Of a stretch of DNA of 64,000 bases, positions 34,386 to 45,634 are shown piece after piece; positions within the stretch are counted from its first letter, which is position 1; the number at the start of each line of letters is the position of its first letter. Position numbers and translations under genes: made by a program. Source of the DNA: Corylus avellana (taxonomy: Eukaryota > Streptophyta > Magnoliopsida > Fagales > Betulaceae); contig NC_081541.1 in NCBI RefSeq assembly GCF_901000735.1, positions 35,854,060-35,918,059 on the forward strand, given 5' to 3'. The notes under the pieces are model-generated. The model saw only the letters and a list, made by a program, of their open reading frames with translations. It made no database searches and had not been told where the DNA came from.

Positions 34386-34880
34386 ACTATTCTACCTTCT
34401 TATTCTACCATCCTTATACCTACCATATACTATCTTATTATATCACCAATTATTACAATCATACTCCAAATTATACCAATCAATCATCAATTATCATATC
34501 TCTTAAATCTCCCAATAAAATAATCAATATAAAATCATCATCATGATATAATAACCTCAAATCAATATTCATTTCAATAATATTCATAAGATCTAATAAG
34601 TTCCTCAAGAATAAATATTATTACCTAATATCATCAATAAATATCTCAACCTCAAAGTAAATGTCATTACCTAATATGAACATTAATAGCATCAAATTAA
34701 TATCTCTAAAATAAGACTTTAAAAATCTGGGGTGCTACAGTTGCACACCGGATGCAACCCAATAATGAATCTATAACATAGTTTCATATTGATTAATCCT
34801 TTTGAAGTAATAGTGCAAATTAACTAATATTTTTCTTGAATCGTTGCAGTATATACTTCTATTTTTTATTTTTACATTTT

Positions 34881-36367
34881 TAGGCTCCGTTTGTTTCGGC
34901 GTAAAATATTTTCAGGGAAGTTATTTTACAGCAAAATATTTTACGATGAAAACATTTTCGGCGTTTGGCGTGCGCACGGAAAATCACAAATATTTTTTAT
35001 ATACACAACATAAAAATACTAATATACAATAATTTAAAAAATAAAATATAAAAATACCCGCCCGAGACTTGACCGGGAGCCCCCAGGACCCGACTAGACT
35101 TGCTCGGGACCCGCCCTGAACTTGACTGGGACCTGCCAGAGACTTGACTGGGACCCCCTCGAGACTTGATCGGGCAGGTCCCAGGTAAGTTCTGGCAAGG
35201 TCCCACGTAGTTCCATGCATGCCCAGTCGTGTCCCGATCAAGTCCTGGGCGGGTCCCAGTCAGGTCCCGGGTAAGTCCCAAGTGGGTTCTAGGCAGGTCC
35301 CGATCAGGTCCCGGGTAGGTCTCGAGTGGGTCCCGTGCAGGTCCCAAGTGGGTCTCGGGCAGGTCCCGAGTGGGTCCTGGGCGAGTCCCGAGCAGGTCCC
35401 GGTCAGTCAAGTCATAGGCGGGTCCCGATCAAGTCTCAGGCATGTCCTGGCGAGGTCCCGGGCACTTCCTGGGCATGTCCGGTCAGGTTCGAGGCAAGTC
35501 CAACCGGGGTCCCGGAGCGGGTCCCGAGTAAGTTTGGGGTGGTTCCCAAACAGGTCCGGTCGGGTCCTAGGCAAGTCTTGGGCAGGTCCCGGTTAACTCC
35601 TGAATGAGTCCCGGTCAAGTCCTAATCAAATTCTGAGCGGGTCCAGGTCAGGTCCCTGGTCAAGTCCCGGGTGGGTCCCGGTCAAGTCCCGGCGGGGTCC
35701 CTGGCGGGTCCTGGTCAAGTCTCGAGCGAGTCCCGATTAGTTCTCGGGCGGGTGCCGGCGAGGTCTCAGGCGGGTCCAGGGCGGGTCCTAGGCAAGTCTC
35801 GGGCGGGTCCCGATCAAGTCCCGGGTAGGTCCTAAGCGGGTCCCAGGCGGATCTCAGGCAGGTCTGATTGAGTCTCGAACAGGTCCCGAGCGAGTCCCAG
35901 TCAATTCCTGGGTAGGTCTCAAGCAGGTCCCGAGCGGGTCCCGGTCAGGTTGCGGTGGGTTCTCGGGCGGGTCCCGGGTAGGTCCCAGCCCAGTCCCGAG
36001 CAAGTCCAGTCGAGTCCTGACGGGTTTCCAAGCATGTTCGATTAGGTCTTGACGAGGTCACAAGCGGGTCCTGGGCAAGTCCCGAGCATGTCTTGGACAG
36101 GGTCCTAAGCAGGTGTCAGGCGGTTCTCGATCAAGTCTCGAGCAGGTTTCGGTCATGTCCCTGCGGGGTCTTGGGCGGGTCTTGGTATGGTCCGTCAATT
36201 CTAGAATGAGATGCTCAACCGTAAACCATTTTCCTAAAATTAAAGAAGAATTTTCAATCAAAGAGAAAATATTTTTCATTAACTATTATTTTACGTCACG
36301 CTAAACACCCGAAAATATGTAAAACATTTTCTGTAAATCATTTTATGGCGAAACAAACGGAGCTTTA
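34881..36367. mobile_element. TIR element filled with a GC-rich 10-bp minisatellite
   Basis: The left end GGCTCCGTTTGTTTCGGCG and the right end CGAAACAAACGGAGCTTTA are inverted repeats of about 25-30 bp, with TAAAAT continuing on both sides. About 35050-36180 consists of over 100 degenerate copies of a 10-bp unit close to GGTCCCGGGC/AAGTCCCGGG, far richer in GC than its flanks. No transposase is seen. Open frames through it (Gly/Pro/Arg-rich on both strands) are products of the repeat. No clean target duplication was found. Confidence 0.82.
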
Positions 36368-36984
36368 GACTTCTCTCTATTTTCGAAAAAATAACAAGGA
36401 AAAGTTGATGTTCTAATGAGTACACAAATTCGACTAGCTTCTGGATATAAACAGTCACCCTACATGTAAATTGAAATCAATGACCTTTTTCTCTTCCAGG
36501 CTTGATCGTTTGCTTTTTAAGACCTATATATATATATCAACGCCGTTGAGAAAATCATTCCAAAATCACAAGTATGGAAGTGCCGTATATTGTAATTATG
36601 TATATTTGTAGCCTACTCCTGATCAAGGTCAATTCATGATAAAGGCTTTGCATTTTCCCAAATGAGCTACTCAGAAGCATTATTATCCATAGCCTGCTAC
36701 CGATGCTTGTCATCAAACTGCAATTAACCATAGACTAGGAAAAATGGCAGCACAGAAGCTAAATAGCCATACACCAGCAGCAGTTCATTATTTTTGAACA
36801 AGATTCAGGAGAATTCATGCTTCAAAACTACTGAGTGCTTGTCATTAAATTGCAATAATGCATGCATATACTCTGAAACTAAATAGCCACACCACCATTT
36901 GGCTCACAAATACAATTCTAGTCTTGCAAAGATCCCCCCCACTCAGGTAATCAACAGGCCGGCAAGGCACACAGGACATTACTC
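36368..36984. other. Spacer and presumed FD3 3' UTR
   Basis: This is non-coding AT-rich sequence downstream of the minus-strand ferredoxin gene. The part nearest 36985 probably contains its 3' UTR. No repeat or gene signal is visible. Confidence 0.5.
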
Positions 36985-37449
36985 TCAGTAAAGATCACCT
37001 TCCTTATGGGTGTGTATCACAGAGTCTGAAGTCGGGTATGAGACGCAAGTCAGCACATACCCCTTCTCGATCTGCTGGTCATCCAGAAATGATCCATCTG
37101 ATTGGTCCACCGATCCTGAAGCCATCTGCCCGGCACAAGTAGAGCACGCCCCGGCCCTGCACGAGTAAGGCAACTCCAGTCCGGCATTTTCAGCTGAATC
37201 AAGGATGTAACAATCGTCGGGAGCATCGAATTCATTCTCTTCACCATCGGGTCCGATCAGTTTCACTTTGTACACTGCCATTGCAGATACTTTGAAGGGA
37301 GAAGCCTTCAAGCCAAACATTTTGGAGACGCATTTTACAGAACCAAAGGAAGATGGACTCTTAATTAAGGCACAGGATCTGCTCGCAGGGGCACTCTTGA
37401 ACAAGCATGACATTGGGACTCTAAAGGTCGACATATTCACAGTCGCCAT
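36985..37449 (-). CDS. FD3: Root-type (non-photosynthetic) chloroplast ferredoxin
   Basis: A single coding exon encodes 154 aa. Residues 1 to about 57 are a Ser-rich plastid transit peptide (MATVNMSTF...). The mature 97-aa domain starts near [12 protein letters not shown]. Cluster ligands Cys97, Cys102, Cys105 and Cys135 follow the plant [2Fe-2S] spacing CX4CX2CX29C, in [12 protein letters not shown] and VLTC. The C-terminal half [19 protein letters not shown] and IHTHKE fit the FD3/root class rather than leaf ferredoxins. Such proteins receive electrons from root FNR and feed nitrite reductase and sulfite reductase in non-green plastids. I chose the ATG at 37449 over an upstream in-frame ATG because the transit peptide starts there. 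A long 5' UTR intron (about 37464-38690) is likely. Confidence 0.92.
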   Translation of the reverse strand: MATVNMSTFRVPMSCLFKSAPASRSCALIKSPSSFGSVKCVSKMFGLKASPFKVSAMAVYKVKLIGPDGEENEFDAPDDCYILDSAENAGLELPYSCRAGACSTCAGQMASGSVDQSDGSFLDDQQIEKGYVLTCVSYPTSDSVIHTHKEGDLY

Positions 37450-37457
37450 ATCTACAC

Positions 37458-37632
37458 TTGAACCTAGACAATATAATGAATTCTTGATTAATATACAAAT
37501 ACTACAGTCAACCAAGTAGTAACTATATATTCAAAATTACGTCTGCGTTTTAAAGGACAAATGTAAAGGGTTCTGTTCTACATCTTTATCATATTTGAAC
37601 CTATAGATGATAAATATATTGTCTAGGTTCAA
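37458..37632. repeat. 17-bp inverted repeat at the FD3 5' UTR intron end
   Basis: TTGAACCTAGACAATAT (37458-37474) and its exact reverse complement (37616-37632) bracket about 140 bp just upstream of the FD3 start codon. A third, imperfect copy TTGAACCTATAGAT lies at about 37595. Confidence 0.75.
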
Positions 37633-38802
37633 TTAAGTCAGGGCACAGTCTTAACCTTGAATAGCATTTCTCTACGTGCAAGAGGTAGAAACTTCATCCT
37701 GCATGAGAAACTAGAAACACATGCAGCAAGATGCCATTCAACCGGTTACAGCATCTTGTTTGAAAGTTGTTTCTCCATTTTGGTTGTGGTAATTTATAAT
37801 CCATAAACAGGACCAAATAACTTTGATGCACTGAATTAATTTATGCTTTAATATGGCAAGTGAAGCAAACAAGAAGAAATAATAGAAATGCGAATAATCA
37901 GACAAAAAGTACCAAAAACAATATTTCGTTCCCATTACAAGCAAAAATGGAGTCAGAAATACAAGAGGATTTAGCAGGAATGATATTACGAACACCTTCC
38001 ATCATGAGCAGAAAATGATGTTTAAACATAACAAATTTAAAATGCCAATATACCATTCACGAAAAATGATTTGTTTACAATATACAAGGGCAAAAAATAT
38101 AATAATTATTTTGGACTTTTCTATTTCATTTGCTTCTCTTACAGAGGAATTGCAACAAAAAGATCATAAAAATGAAGTAAAAAGACAGAGAAGACCAAAG
38201 TCACATCATATAATTTCCACACACTTCACAAATTAGATATCCATGTCGATAGATGGGGGATTAAATAACATTATTTTGCCTTGAAAAAAACATCTAGAGG
38301 GAATTATCGTGGCAAAACAAACCGACCCCCCCAAGTAAGTGAAATGGGTCCAGCCAAACAAAACATTAAAACCCAAAAGATGAAAATTAATATGCAGATC
38401 TGACAAGATAGACCCACAAAAGTAAAAGGCCGAAATAATCATATTAAGAAAAGAGCAAAAATTCTGAAACAGAAAGGAACAATCCAACTTATAAATAAGC
38501 ATTAACAACGTTGACTCATCAAACTTGAATCAGATTCAACATCATATTATAAAGTGTAAGACTAAGAAAGAAACACACGGATCACAAAGATTAAACGACA
38601 GAAAGATGCAAGAATCAAAAGAACAAGACCAATATCAATGAGATAAAGAAAATGAATTGGGACCCAAGAAAGGTCAGCAGGTAATCTTACAGGTGGAGGG
38701 GACGATCAGATCAGAATCCCAAAGTACAGCGTGATTTTGATAGCGGAGAGTCCAAAGGATCTGCGACGGAGCGTGCCCTAAGAACTAAAAGTGGTCGATG
38801 GT

Positions 38803-38818
38803 TTATATAATTATATAT
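38803..38818 (-). promoter_or_regulatory. FD3: TATA box of FD3
   Basis: The minus strand reads ATATATAATTATATAAAC. This is followed by a presumed untranslated exon (about 38770-38692) ending at the donor CCACCT/GTAAGAT. The position is inferred. Confidence 0.5.
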
Positions 38819-39811
38819 GGAGAGTGGGAGTCAGGTGGCTTCATGAGTCATGACCTTTGTTGGGTCTCGTGCGGGATTTGTTTTCCTCTTAGATTTGTGG
38901 AGTGATGATATTGAGAACACTGTATGTCGTGTTTTTTAATATTTTTTAATATTAAAATAATATTTTTTAATATTTTAATTATTAAAAAAAAAAATTTAAA
39001 ACATATTGGCGTGCAGTATGCCCGTGTTCTCTCTAAAATCACTCTAGATTTGTGTCTGTTCTTTTGAGGGTGGGATGGTGGGTCCTTTATTGTTGTGCAC
39101 ATGGGTTTCTTGTAAACAAAAAAATATAAATGTGATTTTCATTTTTTTTTAATTATTTATTTCTTTAAAATTGATATGACATTTAAAATTATTATTCTAT
39201 TAAAATTTAATAGTAATTTATCATAAATTTAATTGTGATTTTAAAGATAAATAAGTTTTTTTTTTTTTTTTTTTTTTTTTATTGAAACCATTCAATCATT
39301 TCGTATATGATTCGAGTGAATACAAACTCACATTATACTAGCTGTTACTTTTTTCGTGCACAACTATATTTTGTGTACCAAAACATACATTTTTACAACT
39401 CTCATGAAATACATTTTGCTATGTTATGAACTCTACATTTTGTAAATATGTGCTACTTAATAAGATAATGAGATAATGAGACTTGTAATAGCATGCATGT
39501 AAAATACGGACAAGACTAATTGTATCGTATGACATGGTTCACTGGTACGTACGGGATAACAACCTTGAGCTTATTATACATGTTAACTCTATGGTCAAAT
39601 GTGCGTGTAGATGTGATATATGGGCCTTAGATCCAATAGTTATTTCGTGACTGGTGCAGCTTTAACAAGTGGGTCACTACAGGATATGCATCATTAGTGG
39701 CGTGTGCTACCCGCGTGGCGTCCCACATCGCCTGGGTATGGAGATAAAGATATGTTTATATCTATATTTACATCATTCATGACAATAACGCGTTTTAAAG
39801 CCATGATGGTC

Positions 39812-39892
39812 ATGATCCTATTAAAACTTTGTAGTTAAGCGAGTTTATGCGAGAGTAGTACCAGGATGGGTGACCTCTTGGGAAGTCTAGTT
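39812..39892 (+). other. 5S rRNA-like segment in Cassandra 5' LTR
   Basis: AGTTAAGCGAGTTTATGCG followed by AGTAGTACCAGGATGGGTGACC matches the plant 5S rRNA internal control region (A box, intermediate element, C box). In Cassandra this can recruit RNA polymerase III. It is part of the LTR, not a functional 5S gene. The 3' LTR copy (40406-40463) has lost about 10 bp of the A-box region. Confidence 0.85.
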
Positions 39893-40138
39893 CAAGGGAG
39901 CCAAAAGCGAACAATATTGTGTGTCAATGGGGTGGGGTGTTGAAAATGGTATCAGAGTCATTGTCCAGCCTGAGATGGGGGGAGCATGTACAAGCCCATG
40001 AAGGTCGCTAGCAGGCATTCGCTGGGATGCCAAGAATGGGTTGATCCTATGAGGGTCGCCAGTGGGGATGCTGGGTCCTAAGGGGGATGATTGTGGTGTC
40101 TCACATTGCTTGGGTATGGAGATGGAGATGTGTTTATA

Positions 40139-40347
40139 TGTAACATCCTGGTCCCATAGTGGGAAGATGAGAAGAAGCTCACATAGAGTGTATGGTTTAT
40201 AAAGATAGTTATGAGTGCTAAGTCCCACATTGCCTAGTTACTAGGTGAAACTGGGTTTTATAATAAATTTTAGGAAAGTTTCAAATTGACTAGTCATTTT
40301 GGAGTAATAGCGCAGATGTAACTAGCGCTTTTTCCTGGATTGTTACA
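40139..40347 (+). mobile_element. Solo LTR nested in the Cassandra 3' LTR
   Basis: This 209-bp sequence runs from TGTAACATCCTGGTCCC to GGATTGTTACA and is flanked by a perfect 5-bp duplication TTATA (40134-40138 and 40348-40352). The first 110 bp match the TRIM LTR at 33562-33424 in inverse orientation. The last 60 bp match 28490-28550. It inserted after Cassandra and then lost its body by LTR-LTR recombination. Confidence 0.9.
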
Positions 40348-40851
40348 TTATATGTATATTTACACCCTTCATGACAACAATACATTTTAAAGCCGTAATG
40401 GTTATGATTCCATCAGAACTCCGCAATTAAGCTAGAGTAGTACTAAGATGGGTGACCTCCTGGTTTGGGGGAGCAAAAAACTGACAATATTGTGTGTCAA
40501 TGGGGTGGGGTGTTACAACCCGAGGTCGGACTCGACCAGGCTGCTAGTGTTATGGATGGTAGTGTATAATGGTCGAGGCATCGACATTGTATTGCAGGTC
40601 CCTTGAGAGAGTGCCAACCCTGCTAAGAAGGGGGCAATATCTCTAGTAAATCATACAGTTGAACTATGACATGATTCTCATATTATAACATATATTATAT
40701 CTATACGGCATTCATGAATAACTATTATGTCTGAAATACTGTATACTTTATCAAACGGAGTTGATCACTAAATAGCATAAGTACCATGTGGATTTTTACT
40801 CACTAAGTCGTTAGACTTACTCTTGTATTTTGTTGTGCAAATATCCACCTA

Positions 40852-42050
40852 AATTAATAGGCGAATAAATGTACGTTTTACTCGCAAGTACACAAGATCA
40901 AACAATAGTATAGTTAGGCAAATACGAGACCATTTCCACGAGGATTATTGATTTTGCCTAGAATTAATTTTCTAAATTAAATATCAAGATTTGCCACGAA
41001 ATTGATATAATGAAAAGAGATAAAGATAAATGAAAGTGTTAGGGATTCGACATCCACCACTAATCAGACTAATTAAAATAACAATATGCCAATGCGCTAA
41101 TCATACCAGCATATTTAATGTTTGCTAACCTAAGGGCATGGGTGTATACTCCTTAAGTTATGGATCTCCCTAAGCAACGAATTAAGCACGTGTGTCTACT
41201 CTAATTCTTTTCTTTGGATTTAGCATGGGTGTCTACTAAGTTGTTCTTTAAGAAAACATAAATATATGAAAATTGACAAACACATGAAATATAAGGCATG
41301 GGTGTTTACTCCCGGTTTTCTATGTTGATTAATTCAAGAACCCCGATGACGAGATTCCTTGTCACTCTATTAAGCCCAGGACTTGGTCATCCAAATTGAC
41401 TTAAATAATTAATCCATACCACATGCATATATTGATCAGGCACATTCATATGATAAATTCAATAAAGCAGGAAATAATCAATTTAAATATACCAAAATAT
41501 GATTGTAACAAAGGCGCCAATAATGAAATCCTAAAAAAACATGATTAGGACTTCAATCTAGCCCATAACTAAAGAGTTAGTTACACATAATTAAAATAAA
41601 GAGAAAAGAAATAACCGAAAACAACTCCTAGAAAGTAGCCTCCAAATTCTCCTCTCTAAAATTCTCTCTTGAATGGTGATATTGGGCTTTTCACCTTAAT
41701 TAAACTTACATTCTAGAGCACAAATTGATACATTAATTCCTTAATTAACAGGTGATATTGGGCTTTATAACTAATTTCAAAGGGCTCCAATTGTAAATTT
41801 GAAGCAAATGTTGCTAGCATTTTTCCCAAATCATGATATTTACTTTTTCACATCAGTTGGTATGGGATGCACTCCTCCTTGTATCATTTCCAGAGATCAA
41901 GTTTTGTTTGATGGGCGTTCAAACTTCTAGTGTGCCACGTTTAAATTGGTGTTTGTAGGAGAATCCTCCCTTGTTTAGAGTAGGAAATAAAATTACTTTT
42001 AATGAAAATGAAATTAACAACACAATTAGAAAAATAAAATAAAATAATAA
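40852..42050. other. Probable LTR fragment, non-coding
   Basis: This AT-rich stretch has repeated phrases GGCATGGGTGT(A/C)TACT and an opening TACTCGCAAGTACACAAG...GAGACCATTTCCACGAGGA, typical of large Ty3-type LTRs. No reverse transcriptase is seen and the ends could not be fixed. Confidence 0.4.
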
Positions 42051-42370
42051 TAATAATTAATGGCCATATTAATTTTTTGTCCAACATTTGCATAATCTTT
42101 CACTAGTTGATCTCGAACACTTTGGAGTCAGTATAGTGTGGAGATTTTGTTTCTGCTTTTGTTTTTGTCATTTGATCATCTTCATTTGACATTTAGGTAT
42201 AAGTACAAAATCTTATGGAATGACCAAATATCAACTTATTAACAGTATTATTGAAAATACAAATATTGGAGGACACCAGCTCTGGTGATATCATTATTGT
42301 TTTGGACATTTTGACCCCTCCAATATGTGATTTATTAGTACTCTACTAAGTTTTCTTCTTTCCTTTCTAA

Positions 42371-45300
42371 TTAAGGACATGCTATTGAAAACCCAGGGCC
42401 CCCAAAATAGAAATGGGTTCTATAGGCTCCTTTCTTATTGTTTTCCAAACTTATATTGTAGCACGCAGGTCTTGTTGCAAATGTTCGCAGTCCCTTGTCA
42501 GCATCCTCGAATGTGCCATCCCCATTCATGTATTGAAGATTGCGAATATAACTTGCTTTTCCAAAGCCTTCATTCGGAAAACTTCCGCTCCCCATTTGAG
42601 CTGATGTGTGACTGCCGTCTTTCGTCCCTGAGCTGTAAACCGTTCCACCCCACATCACTTTTTCACCAACGGCTGCTAAATTTGTGAAGAGGGATCGAGG
42701 CCAATATCCAAGTACCTCATTTTGCACTCGTAGATACCAATTTCCATAACTCTAAAGCACATAATAAGTAATTAAGTTGAAGAAATATTTACTCATGAAC
42801 TAGAAATTGAATTTACAAGAAATAGATATATATTACCTTGTATATAGTTATCCCTATCTCAAATTGGCTTCCCATGTACCTTGAAACGGGGCTTAAGGAA
42901 GAACCAAGTGCAATTCTACGGCTAGTTTGCACAAAACCAGGACAGTTGAGATTTAAACACCCAACCTTGCCGTTATCACGCTTACAAACAAATACATAGC
43001 ATGGTAAGGATCAACTCAGATGTAATTAATTGCAAGAATGCAATGTATATGAGTGCATGCTTTGATGGGGATTACTTACAGTCCAGAATATGAAAAGCTC
43101 TGGTTCCTTGGAAAGCGTAGTTACCTGGAGCCATGAAATTATTGGTGAGAAATTATTCTACAAGTGCTTGATTTGTATGTTACATGATTTTTGTTTTGAA
43201 ATATTTCATTATAATTACATCACTTCCTCCCCACATCCGAAATCCAAAAGTTTTTAATGTACTTGTTTCTGTTGAGAATAAGATTATATATTGAATTAAA
43301 CTTAATACTTAACAAAGGGGGCCTATATATACGGGTAATAGTAAGGCTAATAGTATAGACACTACATATACATAACCCATGTGGGACAACACTACATATA
43401 ACATTATATATAATCCAACAATTTCAACATTTAGATTTACTTGCATACACTCAAAATTAATCAAAAGCAAGTGTTAAACCATATTTGATCAAACTTAATT
43501 ACCTGCCATCCAACTTCAATCATGTTTGTGTCGCTAAGAGTACCTGATAAAATCCATATTTGAGAAGTGCTAAGGTGCCCATCATTTATCACTGGGTTCC
43601 ATAAGTTAAGATATGCATTTGCTCCATAGAAGTGGCCCTTTTCCATATAAGCTGTAGCGTACTAATTTGAAATATAATTCAAACGTTAAAAAAAAAAAAG
43701 GAAAAAATTGGTCAATAAATCAAAGAAATCTAATTTGAAATTAGTAATTCAATGAATTTTAATTAGTTTTTCATGATAATATATATGATTTACCTCATAA
43801 CCAGCAACATAATCTTGTTCAAGTGTAACTTGGGGTGTAGTATGGGGTGCATAATATTCATCCGCTCGTGAATTTCTAATTGGGATTGTTCCTTCAGGGC
43901 ATTCTCCATTCACATGCCAACCTTGAAACAACTCAGCATTGTAGGATTCTCCATTTGTTACATTTGGAATTGAACTGGATTCCATCTGAGTAACCACAAA
44001 CCAATGCAAATTACTATATATAGTTATGGTCTTACTCCTCAATTACCGGAATAAAATGCCAAACCCAAAATTTATAATGCATTTCTTATTAATTGGATCA
44101 ATTTTATATTTCTTAAGTAGTTAGCTAGTGTAATTAATTCCTATCACAACTTTCCCAAGATCCATGTTAATGAGCATATTAATTAAAAAATTATATTTTT
44201 TATTATCTTAGGACAACTTCTAATTTAATATGGTATCAAAGCAGATGTCTTGAGTTCAAAATTTTTACGGGAAAATACATTTTACCCCATGAACTATCCA
44301 TCCATTTGCAATTTTAACCTCAATTTTTAAAAAGTGACACTTTACCCCCATCAACTTCCAAATTGTTGTAATTCGACCATTTTGACCTTTTTTTTTTGTC
44401 CCAAAATGCCCCTATCCCAAGTTTCTTTTTTTAAAAAAAAATTAAAAATTAAGGGGTGGCCGGTCTAGGGTGGCTTCGGGCCCAACTGGGGTGGTCGGCC
44501 ACCCCTTAATTTTTAATTTTTAATTTTAATTTTAACTTGGGATGGGGGCATTTTGGGAAAAAAAAAATTCAGAATAATCGAATTGCAACAATTTAGAAGT
44601 TTTTTTTTTGGGGAGGGGTGTCACTTTTTAAACATTGGGGTTAAAAGTGTAAATAAGTGGATAGTTCAGGGGGGTAGAATGTATTTTCCCCAAATTTTAA
44701 TCTATGATAATTAACCCATGATTTCAATTAAATATTTATGGTTAGGAAAAGTTTGATGCAATTTGAGGTAAACTTTTTTTGCATGGATATATACCATCAC
44801 ATGAAATGCAACCCAGCAAACAGAGGAAAAATTGTACTTAAAATTATCAACTTTTAAGCTATACATTTTAACTATGTTTTCAATTAAAGCAACTACTTAG
44901 TGCGGAAGTAGTTGATTTGGTTCTGGGTGGGTCTTGGCAAGGTCCGTCGATTTGAGAATGAGATGCTCAAAGTTGGAAAATGATTTACGGTAAACCATTT
45001 TCCGGAAATTAAAAAAGAATTTTCGGTCAAAAAGAAAATATTTTCCGTTGACCACTATTTTACGTCAAAGTAAACACAGTAAAATGCAGAAATCATTTTC
45101 TGAAAACCATTTTACGTCGAAGTAAACGGAGCCTTAGTGTAAAACATCAATTGGAGTTTGGAAAAACAATAAAGAAACCTGTATTGTATGATTCTTGAGC
45201 AATGGATGGTCAAAAGCAGGTTGTTGATAGATATCTACACAGTCTATTACGTCACCATCCTTACCCTGCAAAGATTTTAATTTGTAGACCACGGATAAGC

Positions 45301-45576
45301 AAGCCTGAATACACTCCAAAAATACATAGCCACAAAAAAGAAAAGGAAAAGGGAGAGAGAAAGAGATTGTCTAGAATCAAAATAAAAATAAAAAATGAAG
45401 AAAGCCATAATGTTTAGCATGACCTGAATGGTTTTGACAGTTCCTTTGTGTGGCTTATCTAGCTCTTTGCTTTCCTTGGTACCAATCCTTCGTCCACCAA
45501 CAAATTTATCACTCAGCACAAGAGATAGGGCTAGCATGAAAACTATGCATCTTCTAATAAGTTTGGTATTGGCCAT
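42371..45576 (-). CDS. Neprosin-family protein (DUF4409 + DUF239), secreted
   Basis: Seven GT-AG exons join in frame to 386 aa: 45576-45424, 45265-45179, 43985-43794, 43661-43503, 43124-43080, 42980-42837 and 42751-42371. Residues 1-22 form a signal peptide. Residues about 45-85 (GTVKTIQ, DVIDCVDIYQQPAFDHPLL) are the DUF4409 activation-peptide region. The DUF239 domain follows, with DYVAGYE, IEVGWQ (Glu193), WGGTV (294-298), MGSGSFPNEGFGKASY and the C-terminal GGPG. Neprosins are secreted prolyl endopeptidases using two glutamates. Family members I recall read EWGGEV where this protein has MWGGTV, so activity is uncertain. Exon 5 is only 45 nt. Intron 2 (1.2 kb) carries two transposon pieces. 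The frame is intact. Confidence 0.88.
44269..44690. mobile_element. MULE-type foldback element in neprosin intron 2
   Basis: GGGAAAATACATTTTACCCC and GGGGTAGAATGTATTTTCCCC are inverted ends. The arms extend about 180 bp around the GC-rich core GGGGTGGCCGGTC...GGTCGGCCACCCC. The flanks AAATTTTTA/AAATTTTAA match at 8 of 9 positions, close to a Mutator target duplication. There is no coding capacity. Confidence 0.8.
44930..45138. mobile_element. Right end of the minisatellite TIR element
   Basis: GGTCTTGGCAAGGTCCGTCG...GAATGAGATGCTCAA and the terminal GTAAACGGAGCCTTAG match the right 190 bp of the 34881-36367 element. The left part and nearly all of the minisatellite are absent. It sits in neprosin intron 2. 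Confidence 0.75.
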
Positions 45577-45634
45577 TCAAAAACAAAGTTTTTGTGCTAG
45601 TGTTGTATGTTGATATTTACAACATATCAAGATT

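Larger units (their letters stand above)
31857..34739 (-). mobile_element. Non-autonomous LTR retrotransposon (2.9 kb)
   Basis: Two direct repeats, 31857-33001 (1145 bp) and 33641-34739 (1099 bp), begin TGTAAC and end GCTACA in plus orientation. They are flanked by a perfect 5-bp duplication GTTGC (31852-31856 and 34740-34744). The primer site GGTATCAGAGCCACC is next to the 33641 LTR on the minus strand. A purine tract (AAGGAGGGAAGAT) abuts the other LTR, so the element reads on the minus strand. The 639-bp interior encodes nothing, so it is a TRIM/LARD-like parasite needing a partner. The LTRs differ mainly by minisatellite and CT-run length. Confidence 0.92.
39714..40517 (+). mobile_element. 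Cassandra TRIM retrotransposon, complete but interrupted
   Basis: The 5' LTR (39714-39943) and 3' LTR (40092-40517, interrupted) flank a roughly 150-bp interior with the primer site ATGGTATCAGAG (39946-39957) and purine tract AAGGGGGATGAT. A perfect 5-bp target duplication ACCCG lies at 39709-39713 and 40518-40522. Each LTR contains 5S rRNA-like sequence. The terminal TG of the 5' LTR has become CG. The element encodes no protein and relied on another retrotransposon. Confidence 0.93.
39340..40850 (+). mobile_element. Truncated LTR fragment hosting a Cassandra insertion
   Basis: The left part (TTTTGTGTACC.AAACATAC... GCATGCATGTAAAATA) and the part after Cassandra (TGTATTGCAGGT... CATTCATGAATAACT) align in order with 55730-56130 of the 1.9-kb solo LTR at 54682. 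It is therefore an older member of that LTR family, split by the Cassandra element. There are no protein-coding remains. Confidence 0.65.

Noticed and set aside
34984..35618. Gly/Pro/Arg-rich proteins on both strands in the minisatellite
   Set aside because: All frames are open simply because the 10-bp unit lacks stops. The periodicity and opposite-strand frames mark repeat translation, not genes.
39812..39892. A functional 5S rRNA gene
   Set aside because: The 5S-like sequence lies within a Cassandra LTR with matching partner LTR, primer site and target duplications. It is truncated and diverged relative to 5S.
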